Origin: Blastomussa wellsi
Lineage: Eukaryota > Cnidaria > Anthozoa > Scleractinia > Plerogyridae
Direction of reading: 5' to 3'
Assembly (NCBI GenBank): GCA_947652115.1
Contig: OX393572.1
Location: forward strand, 12,039,923-12,103,922
Length of the DNA stretch: 64,000 nucleotides
This document shows, in pieces, positions 1 to 10,621 of the stretch. Position 1 is the stretch's first letter. The number at the start of each line of letters is the position of its first letter. The position numbers and the translations under genes were made by a program. Below the pieces are notes generated by a model. The model made no database searches. It saw nothing but the letters and a program-made list of their open reading frames with translations, and was not told the origin of the DNA.

Positions 1-542
1 GCTTTGGTTTCTGTTTTGTGCTTTAAATATTCTAAGTGTAATGCAATTTTAGACTTTTATTAAAAAGAAAACGGCTTGCGTAGTTAACAAGTCAAGGTAT
101 CGAGTAACTATTTCAAACTATTTTTATAATGAAATCACTATTCCATAACTTGGCTCTCAAATGTGGCTTTACCGCAGATACTTCACTATTTAGACCGTCC
201 GATTTTCCGAGAAACGGCATTATTTCAATGTTTGCCCCCTAGCAGACAACGTGGCTAATTTGTATTATAATACAAAAACCATCCTGGCGGCTATCGTGAA
301 TATGGTCTATTGCGGGCGCAAGAGAGGCCCGCAACACCAATCTTGACAGCGACCAGCGGATCACGTATCGCGCGTGCGCACCACTGATGTTTATAAGAGG
401 GACATTCAAACCGGAAGTTCTTCTTCCACCAAGAACGATTAGAATGCGAAAAATGTGTCAATCACAACAGTTTCACACGGGAGTACCACATTTATAAATG
501 ATGGACAGCATTGAAAACAAAGCGGCTAATTAACTCACATAC

Positions 543-746
543 CACAGAGCGAAAGTTATAATTTTTATAGTCGACGGTTGCAGTCAATTGTTCACTTAAT
601 GGTTTTACCGATCGTTCTAAAAATTTCCACATAAATCTGCAGAAATCTTCTATATTACAGTGTTTGTATTCAGACGTCTTGAGAAGCCGCATTAAGTCCG
701 TTTTCAAGTCTGTGATTGGAAGCCAAACACATTCAACAACCGCCAT
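543..746 (-). CDS. Candidate first exon of a leftward gene, product unknown
   Basis: A minus-strand frame opens with an ATG followed by GCG, a favourable initiation context. It runs 68 codons in phase 0 to a strong donor (GTG|GTATGT), so the exon would be 543-746. The peptide starts MAVVECVWLPITDLK and has a balanced composition with Cys, Trp, Tyr and charged residues, unlike chance frames in AT-rich DNA. I do not recognise a family. If real, the rest of the gene lies to the left, outside the window or in 1-540, where I found no convincing partner exon. Without splicing the frame closes after 84 codons. This call rests on codon appearance and one splice site only. Confidence 0.28.
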
Positions 747-1379
747 GACAGCTTGTCTTCGAGGCCATCGAACTATTAAAACATGACTCCTTCGTTAGAA
801 AGATTTTAGCACCCTTTACTCCATGATTTCCCCATTAACTCTTGTTTCTACCGGCCAAAAACAGGCAAAATCAACGACTTTTTCATTTTATTAATATTTT
901 CAGTGCAAGTTATGCCTCATTTGAAAGAGGAATATACCCCAGTACGGCTCGAGCATATAGTTGGGTAGCAAGTATATGGCACTCGGGTCATGCGTTACTT
1001 GTTAAAAACGCACTTTCTGTGACTGGAATTTCGAGGTTTTCAGCCATAATGTGTTTTGATTCAGCGAATAACTCAGAAAGAACAAGCTACCACGATTTTG
1101 AAAACATTTTATTTTTTTAATAAATTGTCTTTCTGCAGTTCTTGTTGCAAGTTTTAAATTATGCAGCTTTAGAAAAAATATGCGGCTTAGGACCGTTTCC
1201 ATCCGTATGGCAAAATCCCGGCCAAGGAAGAACCAATCAGAACGCTCGGATTTTCCCTGTCAGACAATGATAAAGTTGATTGAAATGATGGTTCGCTTTT
1301 TATCCGAGCATACGGCCAGAAAGCTTATATCTCTGACTAATTACATCCAAACTACAAACTAGCAATACATTCTATGATT
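747..1379. other. Gene-free stretch left of the GPCR array
   Basis: No convincing exon, RNA gene or repeat is visible. Short frames here lack family motifs and splice sites. Similarity to the flanks of the other GPCR units begins near 1310-1380. Confidence 0.4.
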
Positions 1380-1655
1380 CAAAGGGATTGTTTATTTAAA
1401 GTTTGGCTGCATTGTTATGTCGCTACCACGACCTATTTTTCAATGGCTCGCTGCTGTTAGTAGCTATACCTTTTCTCACAATTCAATTTGCCCTATTCAA
1501 CTTTCTCGAATCCTTTTGTTATGTGCTTTTTTCGGTGATTTTGGATGTGTTGTGTTCATTTAAGAATTAGTTTTCGCTTTGACCACTGTCAATCACCGCC
1601 TTTTCAAATCAAATCTAGAGACAGAAGTAAGGACTTCAGATTGATCTTTTTGCTT
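1380..1655 (-). repeat. Downstream flank of GPCR unit 1 (duplicated block)
   Basis: This 3' flank of GPCR copy 1 is clearly homologous to 5060-5355 (copy 2) and 9770-10060 (copy 3). All three share a stretch reading ACGACCTGTTT or close variants, then AATGGCTCGCTGCTGTTAGTAGC, with small differences. The duplications therefore included transcribed or regulatory sequence beyond the coding region. Confidence 0.7.
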
Positions 1656-1659
1656 CCTT

Positions 1660-1923
1660 TCAGCGTGTGCTGGATTTTCTCATTCGCCATATTCTTCCTC
1701 TGTCTTTCCTGGGTGTAAGTTTGAGTGAATCTGATGAGGCTGGCTTGCTCTGTGTAGCATGAGCTGTGGCGGTGTCATCGACATTAGAACCAGAAGCGAG
1801 AATCTCAGGATTACCTTCTTGGTTTTCGTTCGTGCGGGTTGCATTTCTTTCCTCAACATTCTGTTCCTGCTGTTTCTCAAGTTCTTCTTGCGGTCTCACA
1901 GCATTGGTTGATCCCGAAAGTCT
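1660..1923 (-). pseudogene. Receptor tail frame lying beyond the stop of GPCR copy 1
   Basis: Directly after the TAA stop of the upstream receptor the same frame stays open and encodes a Gln/Glu/Asn-rich segment (VRPQEELEKQQEQNVEE and onward). It matches the intact C-terminal tail of GPCR copy 2 codon by codon for about 60 codons. Near 1700 one extra base relative to copy 2 shifts the frame. The segment is read only if the stop is bypassed; otherwise it is decaying former coding sequence, or 3' UTR that became coding in copy 2. Confidence 0.65.
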
Positions 1924-2976
1924 TTATTCGAACTTTTCAGCTTCTTGTAAACCTTTCCTTAAAAGCAACTCAATGAATGCAACTCGAAACTCCCTTTTTC
2001 TCACTGTGTAAATGATTGGATTAAGAACTGAATTAAAAAATATTGGCAGCAGAATAAAGTGACAAACTAAAGTTTTTAACTCAAGTGAGAAGTTTTCTCC
2101 AAAAATAATAGATGTAACAGATAAAATAGCTAATGGAAAGGAGAGGCAGAGAAAAATTGCAAATACTATTATGGTTGTTAGTTTTAAGGCTTTCTTCTCC
2201 CGTTTAAATCTTTGTTTGGCCTCCACGGAAACTTGATTTGAAGTAATATGTTTTTCATGTCGGCGGGCTTCCTTATAAACAAAGATTTGTTGTGATATGA
2301 TTGAGAAATTCATTGCTGCAGCCCAAATGAATAAAATGACTGGTGAATACAGCAACATTAAAAAGTATAAGGCGGCTGCAATCCACGCAACAGCAGAGCA
2401 AATTATAAGGCGAAATTTCGTTGTTAAAGTGGCCATAGTGAAGGTGTGCTTAATGGAAAGATATCGCTCTCCACAGATTAACACCAAATGAGATACTGTT
2501 GCACCGATGAATATGGTATTGGAAACGGAAAATGCCGATTCAATTTCACAAAATTCGTAAAAGTTTTTACCTTGAAGAAGGAAAATGGTCTTGAATATGT
2601 AAAGAGGTTGTAGAAAAAGCCCAACCATCAGATCGGTGAGCGCCAAACAAGCCAACAGAATGTTAGGGTGTGTTTGAAGTCGTCGTTTGGTTTTATCGAC
2701 AATCATGAGTATGGCGTTCAACAAAATGGTAAAAGGGCAAGCGGCCAACATGAGGACAGCTGCTACGACAACCAAGCCAAATAATGATTCGACAGAAGAA
2801 TATCGAATAGGAACGTTTGAGAAAAAGTTATGGCAATCATTAACCCTTCCCATCGATCCATCGATGAAGACTGAGAAAAATTCATCTTTTGTTATTAGTT
2901 CACGAGCTGCGGATTGCCGTTTATGTTTTAATGTCGAAAGTTCCTTGCTCTCAAATTGATCGATCTGGCTTAACAT
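1924..2976 (-). CDS. Class A rhodopsin-like GPCR, copy 1 (altered start, short tail)
   Basis: Seven-transmembrane receptor in one uninterrupted frame of 350 codons. Visible class A landmarks are LLNA in TM1, LALTD in TM2, GERY at the TM3 end in place of DRY, and NPIIY in TM7 followed by a basic KREFR. Extracellular loop 2 is very short without Cys, and TM6 has LSFP where CWxP is usual. The short loop recalls melanocortin-type receptors, but the ligand is unknown. The start is uncertain. Sister copies begin at the ATG equivalent to 2885, which an 8-base duplication near 2850 puts out of frame here. In-frame choices are 2976, whose ATG corresponds to an upstream ORF in copy 2, or Met42 at 2853, which fits the alignment better. 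The tail is cut by TAA. Confidence 0.85.
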   Translation of the reverse strand: MLSQIDQFESKELSTLKHKRQSAARELITKDEFFSVFIDGSMGRVNDCHNFFSNVPIRYSSVESLFGLVVVAAVLMLAACPFTILLNAILMIVDKTKRRLQTHPNILLACLALTDLMVGLFLQPLYIFKTIFLLQGKNFYEFCEIESAFSVSNTIFIGATVSHLVLICGERYLSIKHTFTMATLTTKFRLIICSAVAWIAAALYFLMLLYSPVILFIWAAAMNFSIISQQIFVYKEARRHEKHITSNQVSVEAKQRFKREKKALKLTTIIVFAIFLCLSFPLAILSVTSIIFGENFSLELKTLVCHFILLPIFFNSVLNPIIYTVRKREFRVAFIELLLRKGLQEAEKFE

Positions 2977-3139
2977 TTACAGAGAATACTCAATATATTT
3001 TGGCTAGAGAGTTTTAGGGCTTTCGTATACTTCTAGTAAAACAATACGCTAGCTTATAGTTTAAAACCAGATAGAATAAATTAATTAGAAATGGGCCAAA
3101 CAATGAAACTGATAAATAATGCGAAATAATTCAAAAACG

Positions 3140-4230
3140 TCATATAACTTCAAATAACAGTAAGATAGTTCGTAGTGCAATAAAGAGTTGAAAAGTGCGA
3201 AAATGGATGTTTACCACTGAGTGGGATAGATAGTTTAAGTATTTTTGTTTGAACAACACGGATCCTTCATTGTTGCTGTTTGACTTCCAGGGGCTGAAAG
3301 AAGCCGATGACTTATATAAAACTCCACGAGCAATCGTTTTGACAAATGTAAAGCTTATTCTGAGACTTTGTGGTTCATAGACATATGACGAAAGGATGAA
3401 ACAGAAATTATTTATTCGAGGACGCAAAGCCAGATATTGCGAGTCAAACATTATTATTTAATACTGTGACAGAAATTAGTTTTAAATTTTAAATAAGTCA
3501 AAGCAAAAACACAAAATTAGTTGAAAAAGCAAACTGTTAAGATTATTTTGGGGCATGAAAAATAGACTTTTATGTATTAAACAGCTGTTAAATTAACACC
3601 GTGGGAAGCGGAACATTTCATAAATAATTTGATTAAGGAAAACGTTTCATGTTGCTCGTTTTTAAGCGATGGAAAATCATTTTAATCTGCAAACGTAATC
3701 GTTAGTAATTGAATTGGCAGAAAAATCATTTTGAACTAAATATCATTATTGATTTATCTAACTGTTTGTATAGCAACCTCGTATAGTTTCTAGGTCGGGT
3801 TTTTAATTATCTTTATAGATGTTGTTTGTATCGAAATGAGCATGAGTCGTTTTAGAAAACTCAGAAATAACATCTATTCACTTGTGTCAACAAAATAACG
3901 AAAAACAATACAGATGACGTTTTTTAAACCGTCTAGCTTAAGTGAGGATTCTCGAAAGAAGGAAAGATGTGATGGAAAATCATAGGCAAAGAATGGTTTG
4001 CTACAGCGAAGTCATAATTTTTTGAAAACTAATAGAAAAACGTGAAAAACGAAAACTGGTCCGAGGAACGAAAAGTTTTTAACGAGTAAACATTGCAGAA
4101 TTTGACTGAGTATTGGCAACAAACAATCTCCCGAATGGAGATTTGGGCCTAAAAATATCCGAGTAGCGAAGCAGAGGTTCGCGAGCAGAGTATCAATGAT
4201 ACCAGAATTATTTATCATGATCCGACTAAA
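3140..4230. repeat. Upstream flank of GPCR unit 1 (duplicated block)
   Basis: Sequence 5' of copy 1 recurs upstream of copy 2 (6780-7760) and, more diverged, copy 3 (12100-13510). Shared words include TTTTTGTTTGAACAACACGG, GTATAGCAACCTCGTA and a terminal stretch around ATGATACCAGAAT. No long shared frame is preserved, so this is more likely promoter and 5' UTR than coding. Confidence 0.65.
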
Positions 4231-4394
4231 GAAGAACGATGGATATTTAGGGCGAAGGTCGATTCCGCTAAAATCAAACGATATTCCACAAGATTGAGCA
4301 GGATGATTGTTTTATTGTTCAACAAATTGCACATCTACAGCTAGAAAAGTTGCCCTTGTCCGGTGCTTTGCGTAACAGGATATCTATCAAGAAG

Positions 4395-4575
4395 GAGCCC
4401 TGGCCGGGGCACTGCGTTGTGTTCTTGGGCAAGCTGCTTTACTCTCACGGTGCCTCTCTCCACCCACGTGTATAAATGGGTACCGGCGAAATAATGCAGG
4501 GAGGATAACCCTGCGATGGACTAGCATCCCTTCCAGGGGGAGTAGAAATATTCCTAGCTGCTTAATGTTACAGAA
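4395..4575 (+). repeat. SINE-like repeat, copy A
   Basis: The segment contains TTCTTGGGCAAG, a TATAAATGGGTACC stretch, and the tail GCGATGGACTAGCATCCC followed by CCAGGGGGAGTAGAAATA. Related copies are at 16259-16418, 27440-27920 (amplified) and 43385-43620. The last has a recognisable tRNA-type B box, so the family is probably tRNA-derived. Confidence 0.6.
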
Positions 4576-5059
4576 AACGGGAGAAGCTCCGACAGAATGG
4601 GCAACTTGGAAGGAGGCTTTACCTTACCGAATTTCAGCAGAATGAATGTTACGTTATTATTTGAAGTTACAAGCTTAGTTAAAGAACTGGAGTATGTTAC
4701 TAACTGATATTGCGATGTGTTATTTGAAATATATTTTCCTTCTGGTAGAATCAATGAATTGTTGCTCAAATTTATGCTGCCCCTTAGCTTAGTCCCTTCA
4801 TAAAAATGTGATCTTCCCACAATTTGCACCAGCCCCACATCCCCCCCCCCCCCCCAATTCCCCTCAACCTATTAATAATGCATGACCGGTCTTTTATATG
4901 GTACAGCTGATTTCTAGATAAAATAAAGTTTAAAATCCTGTCCACTTGCTTGGCAAACTTCCTCTTATGTGAAATGCTGCTTGAGTTGTTATCCCAGCAT
5001 ACGGCCAATAAACGTCTTAGTGTAAATTCCAACTTGTAAGTGAACTAACAATGCATTCC
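4576..5059. other. Spacer between GPCR units 1 and 2
   Basis: No gene seen. It holds a run of about 14 C at 4842-4855. Similarity to unit 1's outer flank begins near 4990 (CATACGGCCA). Confidence 0.4.
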
Positions 5060-5355
5060 ATGATTCACAGAGACATCACCTCACATACTGTTTGCGTTGT
5101 TATTTCGTTACAACGGCCTGTTTTTCAATGGCTCGCTCCTGTTAGTAGCTATACCTTCTTTCACAATTCCATTGCCCTGTTCAACTTTCTCGAATCCTCT
5201 TGTTGTGTGCTATTTTCAGTGATTTTGGATGTGTCGTGGTCATTTGAATATTAGTTTTCGCTTTGTCCGCAGCCAATGCTTCTCAAATCAAAACTGGAGA
5301 TAGAAGTAAGGACTTCAGGTGGATCTTTTTGCTTCCTTTCAGCGTGTGGTGGATT
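5060..5355 (-). repeat. Downstream flank of GPCR unit 2 (duplicated block)
   Basis: Homologous to 1380-1655 and 9770-10060. It lies immediately 3' of the copy 2 coding region. The part nearest the stop still aligns with the post-tail region of copy 1 (words encoding a PxHAERKQKD-like string in both). Confidence 0.65.
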
Positions 5356-6546
5356 TTATCCTTCACCATATTCTTCTTCTGTCTTTCTGGCCGTGCGTTT
5401 GAGAGAACCTGACGAGTCTGTTTCATTCTGTGTAGCGTGGGCTTTGGCGGTGCTATCAACATTCGAGGCAGAAGAGAGAATCCCAGGATTACCTTCTTGG
5501 TTTTCGTTCGTATGGGTTGCATTTTTTTCCTCAACATTCTGTTCCTGCTGTTTCTCAAGTTCTTCTTGCGGTCTCACAGCATTGTTTGATTTAAATAGTC
5601 TTTTCTCGAAGCTTGTAGCTTCTTGAAAACTTTTCCTTAAAAGCAACGCAATGAATGCCACTCGAAACTCCCTTTTTCTCACCGTGTAAATGATTGGATT
5701 AAGAACTGAATTGACAAATATTGGCAGCAGAGCTAAGTGACGGCCTAAAGTTTTTAACTCAATTGAGAAGTTTTTTCCGAAAATCATCCATGTAACAAAT
5801 AAAATAGCTAATGGCAAGAAGAAGCAGAGAAATATTGTAAATATTATTATGGTAGTTAGTTTTAAAGCTTTCCTCTCCCGTTTAAATCTTTGTCTGGCTT
5901 CGACGGAAGCTTGCTGTGAAATAATATGCTTTTCATGTCGGCGGGCTTCCTTATAAACGAAAATTTGTAGAGACGTGATTGAGAAAATCGCTGCTGCACC
6001 CCAAATGAAATAAATTACTGGTGAATACAACGTAATTAAAACGCATAAGGCGGCTGCAATCCACGCTACAGCAGAGCAAATTATAAGGCGAGATTTTGTG
6101 GCGAAAGTAGCCATAGTGAAAGTATGCTTAATGGCAAGATATCGCTCTCCACAGATTAACACCAAGTGAGATACTGTTGCGCAGATCAATATGGTAGAGG
6201 AAACGGAAGATGCCCATTCAATGTCGCAAAAATCTTTACCTTGTAGAAGGAAAATGGTCTTGGCTATGTAAAGGGGTTGTAGAACAAGCCCAGCCATGAG
6301 ATCCGTGAGCGCTAAACAAGCCAACAGAATGTTAGGGTGTGTTTGAAGTCGTCGTTTGGTTTTCACGGCAACCATAGGTAAGGCATTCAGCAAAATGGCA
6401 AAAGGACAAGCGGCAAAGCTTAGAGCAGCTGCTGCGACAAGCAAGCCAAACGATGATTCGACAGAATATCGTAGAGGAACGTTTTTGTAGTAAAAGTCAT
6501 GGCAATTATTAACCCTTCCGATCGATGAAGACTGAGAGAAATTCAT
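5356..6546 (-). CDS. Class A rhodopsin-like GPCR, copy 2 (full-length)
   Basis: This 396-residue single-exon receptor is the best preserved of the three. The N-terminus has one NxS sequon (N2). Approximate segments are TM1 32-58, TM2 70-92 with Asp82, TM3 from Cys107 to ERY at 134-136, TM4 with Trp162, TM5 177-198, TM6 229-255 (FFLP, no CWxP Trp), and TM7 with NPIIY at 283-287. Loop 2 is too short for the usual Cys bridge. The cytoplasmic tail after residue 314 (82 residues) is Gln/Glu/Asn-rich and hydrophilic. The start ATG is chosen because copy 3 begins with the matching MDFSQS. A short upstream ORF (MFNQIDLFQ, start near 6642) precedes it. The ligand is unknown; cnidarian receptors of this type are often likened to melanocortin or adenosine receptors. 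Confidence 0.92.
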   Translation of the reverse strand: MNFSQSSSIGRVNNCHDFYYKNVPLRYSVESSFGLLVAAAALSFAACPFAILLNALPMVAVKTKRRLQTHPNILLACLALTDLMAGLVLQPLYIAKTIFLLQGKDFCDIEWASSVSSTILICATVSHLVLICGERYLAIKHTFTMATFATKSRLIICSAVAWIAAALCVLITLYSPVIYFIWGAAAIFSITSLQIFVYKEARRHEKHIISQQASVEARQRFKRERKALKLTTIIIFTIFLCFFLPLAILFVTWMIFGKNFSIELKTLGRHLALLPIFVNSVLNPIIYTVRKREFRVAFIALLLRKSFQEATSFEKRLFKSNNAVRPQEELEKQQEQNVEEKNATHTNENQEGNPGILSSASNVDSTAKAHATQNETDSSGSLKRTARKTEEEYGEG

Positions 6547-6779
6547 CTTTTTTTGACCAGATTATGAGGCTCGGATTGCCGTTAATGCTTTCGTTTCGGA
6601 AGTGCCTTGCTCTCACTGAAATAGATCGATCTGGTTAAACATTTGCAAAGAATAACCAATATATTTTTGGGTACAGGGCTTTAGGGGCATTTAATTACTT
6701 CTAGTAAAACAATTTACTAGCTTATACTTACTTCAATAGAATCTTCCGGATTGAGAAGTAATAAAACCAGATAGAATAA

Positions 6780-7760
6780 ATTAGAAATGAGTCAAACAAT
6801 GTAACTGATAAATAATCCGGAAAAAAAGAACCCAAAAGCGTCCTATAACTTTAGATAACAGAAAAATAGTGCGTACTGCAATAAAGAGTTGAAAAGTGAG
6901 AGAAGGGATGTTTACCGCTGAGTGGTAATCTAAGAATTTTTGTTTGAACAACACGGATCTTTTATTGTGACTGAAAGAAGCCGACAACTTAACTCGCCAT
7001 GAGCAACCATTTTGATAAACTGATGTACAATGTAAAGTTTATTCTGAGACATATGACGCAGGGATGAAACAGAAATTATTTATTCGAGGACGCAAAGCCA
7101 GACATTGCGAGTCAAACATATTTAAGACTGTGACAGTAATTTGTTTCAAGTTAAAATAAGTGAAAGCAAAACAACGTCATTGGTTGAAAAAGCAAAAGCA
7201 TGAGAAACAGACTTTTATGAAACAGCTGTGGAACTAACACCATGGGAAGCGGAACATTTCATATTAAATAATTGTAATTGAATTGGCAGAAAAATCGGAT
7301 TATTTCCAACTAAATGTCATGTCATGAGTGATTGATTTATCTAACTGTTTGTATAGCAACCTCGTACAGTTTCTTGGTCGGGTTTTCAATTTTCTTAGAG
7401 GTTGTTTGTATCAAAATGAGTCGTTTTAGCAAACCATGATTTAGATTTAGAACATCTATGCATTTGTGTCGACAAAGGAACAAAAAACAACCAAAACAGA
7501 TAGAATTCTCAGAGAGAATTCTCGAAAGAAGGAAAAATGCCATGGAAAATCATAGACAAAGTACAGAAGTTCGAGAAGTTTAAACAAGTGAACATGGCAG
7601 TTTTTGGCTGAGTATAGCCGGCAAACAGCCTCGGCCTAGATTTGGAACATTGGGCGCCGGGTAAAGAATATTCGGCGAGTGAAGCGGAGGTTTCGCCAGC
7701 AGAGTATTCATGATACCAGAATCTCTTATCATGATCCGATTGGTCAGATCGATGACTGTT
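6780..7760. repeat. Upstream flank of GPCR unit 2 (duplicated block)
   Basis: Homologous to 3140-4230: TTTTTGTTTGAACAACACGG, GTATAGCAACCTCGTACAG and AGAGTATTCATGATACCAGAAT all recur in the same order. It is probably promoter plus 5' UTR carried along with the receptor. Confidence 0.65.
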
Positions 7761-8889
7761 GACAGTCGGACGTGGTAACAAATTTGCATAATTTCGCGAC
7801 TTGTAAAACGTCGAGATGGCGCACGCGTTTTGCGCAGAGTTTAGAAACGTGGTATTCAAAGAGTCTGTCAGTGCCACTGCGACCAAATTTCACATTTTTT
7901 GGACTTTTTCATACATAGAATTACTAACCGGTGCCTACAATGTCCTTTCATCCAGAAAAAAAAAATTAAAAAGACTTCCTTCACTAAAATTTCGACCTTT
8001 GAAAAGTGGAATTTTTTGTCCGCATTACTCGAAACTGGATGAGCCCGCGCTGTTATCACAGCGGCAGCTCCACTTGTGACGTCAAACTCCTAAACCGTGT
8101 TGCGGACTAAATCATTTCCTTGATTTCAGTGGTTTTTTCTCGAGGATATAATGGGGAAAATGTTCGGCGCTTCAGAGGTTAAACTTTCCGAATGTTTATC
8201 TGAAAGCGGTAGCATAGCGAAGGTTCCTCGAAGTGTTCAGAGGCTACCTTCTGTTTGGCAAGTGAAGATTTACAGTCAAAGTCAGGGAATTTCATTTCGA
8301 GACAGGGAAAGTTTAGTCTTTGAGAAAAGTCAGCGAAAAGTGAATTTTTTAGAGTACTATCGATTTTAAGAAACTATCGATCCATGTAGACTGCATGTGG
8401 CTTTCTGAAAGCAGAAATCAATGGGTGGAGAGGTTGGCTGTGATGGGAAGTTGGAGGCCATTAACAGGCCCAATTTGTGATTTTTAATTTAGTTGGTCAG
8501 GGAAGTTTTACATTTGTCAGAGAATGGTCAGGGAATTTAAAGATCCTGTTGTTGTGGCAACCATGTAATATCTGAGCATGCAGCTGAAAAATTCATATCC
8601 CACAGAGCCAAATGAAAAATATTTAACAATTATTCCACGAGCGCGCGTTGGATTTATTAAACGCGTTTATTAAAAACGCCCCAAACATATTGTACAAAAA
8701 TTGAAAAAATGCATTCTTTTACGCATGCACTCACCTTTTTGGTCGGTCAATGGTATATGAGTTCATATACCACTGCCTCTCAACCAATCAAAACTCAGGA
8801 AATGCAATATACCATAGCTAGTTTTTAATAATCTGGAGTATTCTAGCCTTGAATACGTCATTGTGATGCCATAGAATCCTAGAGTTTCC
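7761..8889. other. Spacer with no gene seen
   Basis: No supported exon. Short unexplained motifs include repeated 'GTCAGGGAA' words at 8280-8540 and an inverted GGTATATGA / TCATATACC pair near 8750-8770. These suggest worn interspersed repeats. Confidence 0.35.
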
Positions 8890-9060
8890 TGGAGTATTTG
8901 GCTCCCCTTGCTCTCTTAAATAAGGCTGTTATCGAGTTCAGTTTACTAACGATGTAATCAATGTGGTTGTTCCAATTTAAGTGCTTGTCTATGATGACAC
9001 CTCCAAATAAAAAAAATTCATTTCTTTGCTAATCCAGTGCTATTTTACAGAATTTATGAG
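8890..9060 (-). mobile_element. Remnant of a non-LTR reverse transcriptase (LINE)
   Basis: On the minus strand a frame reads FGGVIIDKHLNWNNHIDYIV and then SKLNSI. This resembles the 'LGV.ID..L.W..HI.YI..K' block found after the catalytic core of LINE reverse transcriptases. Flanking codons are interrupted and no catalytic box remains, so this is a short dead fragment. Only this block was recognised. Confidence 0.55.
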
Positions 9061-9769
9061 ATTCTTTTAATCCAAAAGTCCGATCCCAAATTACATGTTT
9101 AAAATTAAGCAAAGTTTCAATATTGTAGTGACTGCTGTGTATAGCCTTCGGACGTGCTCGCTATTGCATTGTTATCGATTGTATAGGAACATTCTGGCGA
9201 ATTCAACTGTGATGGTTTATGAGAGAAAAGTTGGGCTTATTGACTAGTGAATGATACGTTAGTGATAAAGGGTTCTAAGTTTAATTGTTTATGTTTACAG
9301 AAGAAAAACCTCAGTTTTGAAGCACGTATTATTAACCCTATTCAAGCCCCCCTCCCCTCCCCCCTATTTTCCCCAACCCCCCTCCCCCCACCTCTGTCAC
9401 TTTTCTAATGGTCCGTCCCTAAATTGCGATATAACAAAAATTGCCGGGGATCTTCTTTCATGTCACAACACTATAGGCCTACCCTGTTAAAATAATGGTT
9501 TAATTTTGTAGAGCAGAGTTGATTTATAGATAAAACCAATTCAAAGTCCTTGTAAAAATTTTGGGCAGCAAGAGGAATTTGGACAAGGCAACTTGGGGGG
9601 ATTTTTTGGGCAAATGGTTCACCGCCCCCCCCTCCCCCCTGGCGAAAAATTGCCCGTATGGTACTGGACATGCTTGGCAAGCTTCCTCTTGTGTGAAATT
9701 CTGGTTTCCCTCAGTTGTTTTCCGAGCAAACAGTCAAATTTCATGCAGACTAACAGCGTATTCAATGAT
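9061..9769. other. C-rich spacer left of GPCR unit 3
   Basis: No gene. Pyrimidine-rich tracts occur at 9347-9400 and 9624-9645. The stretch from about 9700 onward aligns with the outer flanks of units 1 and 2. Confidence 0.4.
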
Positions 9770-10183
9770 TCAAAGATATTTTTCATTCAAATTAATTCTG
9801 GCTGCGTTGTTTTTTCGCAACCACGACCTGTTTAGCGATGGCTTGCTGTTGTTACTCTGTTAGTAGCAATACTTTCTTTCACAATTCCATTGCCCAGTTA
9901 AACTTTCTGGATTCCCTTGTGGTTTGGTTCTTTTCCAGTGACAGTTTACGTTAAAACATCTTTGATGATCGATGTTGTGATTATTTGAGAATAATTTTTC
10001 GTTCAGATCCCTATCGGTACTTTTCAAATAATTAAAACACTGAACAATGATATCTTTTTGCTTGCTTTTCAGCGTGTGCTGGATTTCTTTCCTCGCTATC
10101 TTCATCCTCCAGGCTGTCTCTTTGAAAGTGCTGTTGAGTGCATATGACAAGACTGGCTCATTCTGTGAGGGTGGTGTTGTCAT
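9770..10183 (-). pseudogene. Extra decayed receptor tail and flank beside GPCR unit 3
   Basis: Positions 9770-9950 match the downstream flanks at 1400 and 5090. Positions 10060-10183, read on the minus strand, encode DNTTL, a stop, and then EDEDSEERNPAHA. This parallels the copy 3 tail (DNNTL ... EEEHGEARNPAHA). A second tail-like segment thus lies downstream of copy 3, separated by a foldback element. It carries stops and is not a gene. It marks either a fourth copy deleted to its tail or a partial local duplication. Confidence 0.55.
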
Positions 10184-10313
10184 AGCAATAGGACGGGAAC
10201 GTCAGTTGAGGGCGGCGCGCACATCAAATAGCCAATCACAAGTCGAGAAAGAGTCGGGTCCAGACTATTATGCGCGCCCTCCCGTCCTCAACTGACGTTC
10301 CCGTCCTGTTGCT
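10184..10313. mobile_element. 130-bp foldback element (MITE-like)
   Basis: The arms are near-perfect inverted repeats: AGCAATAGGACGGGAACG at the left end and CGTTCCCGTCCTGTTGCT at the right, continuing inward through CAGTTGAG and CTCAACTG. The centre has no coding capacity. It sits exactly between the copy 3 tail frame and the extra tail fragment, consistent with insertion into a duplicated receptor tail. Confidence 0.75.
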
Positions 10314-10330
10314 AAATCAGCTAATTAGCG

Positions 10331-10621
10331 TCAGAGGGCGAGGACTTCACGATGATTCTTAAAGATGTTTTTAGCATGAGCTGGATTCCTGGCCTCGCCA
10401 TGTTCTTCCTCTGGCTTTTTGGATATGCTGCTGGATGCATGTGAGGAGACAGGCACGTTCTGTGTAGCGAGGGTGTTATTGTCGAAATTAACGCCAGAGG
10501 CGGGGACCTCAGCATTGTCGTTAGCGAGTGCTGCGTTTCTTTCCTCGGCATTTTGTTCATGTCCCTCGCCTTCTTGTCCTTCTTGCGGTCTCGCAGCATT
10601 GTTTGTTGCTCTAAACAGTTT
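10331..10621 (-). pseudogene. Receptor tail frame lying beyond the stop of GPCR copy 3
   Basis: After the TGA stop of copy 3 the same frame stays open for 96 codons to a second TGA. It begins KLFRATNNAARPQ and goes on with Glu/Asn-rich sequence (NAEERNAALANDN). It aligns with the copy 2 tail (RLFKSNNAVRPQ ... NVEEKNATHTNEN) using only in-frame gaps. That is unusual for untranslated sequence at this divergence. Confidence 0.65.
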
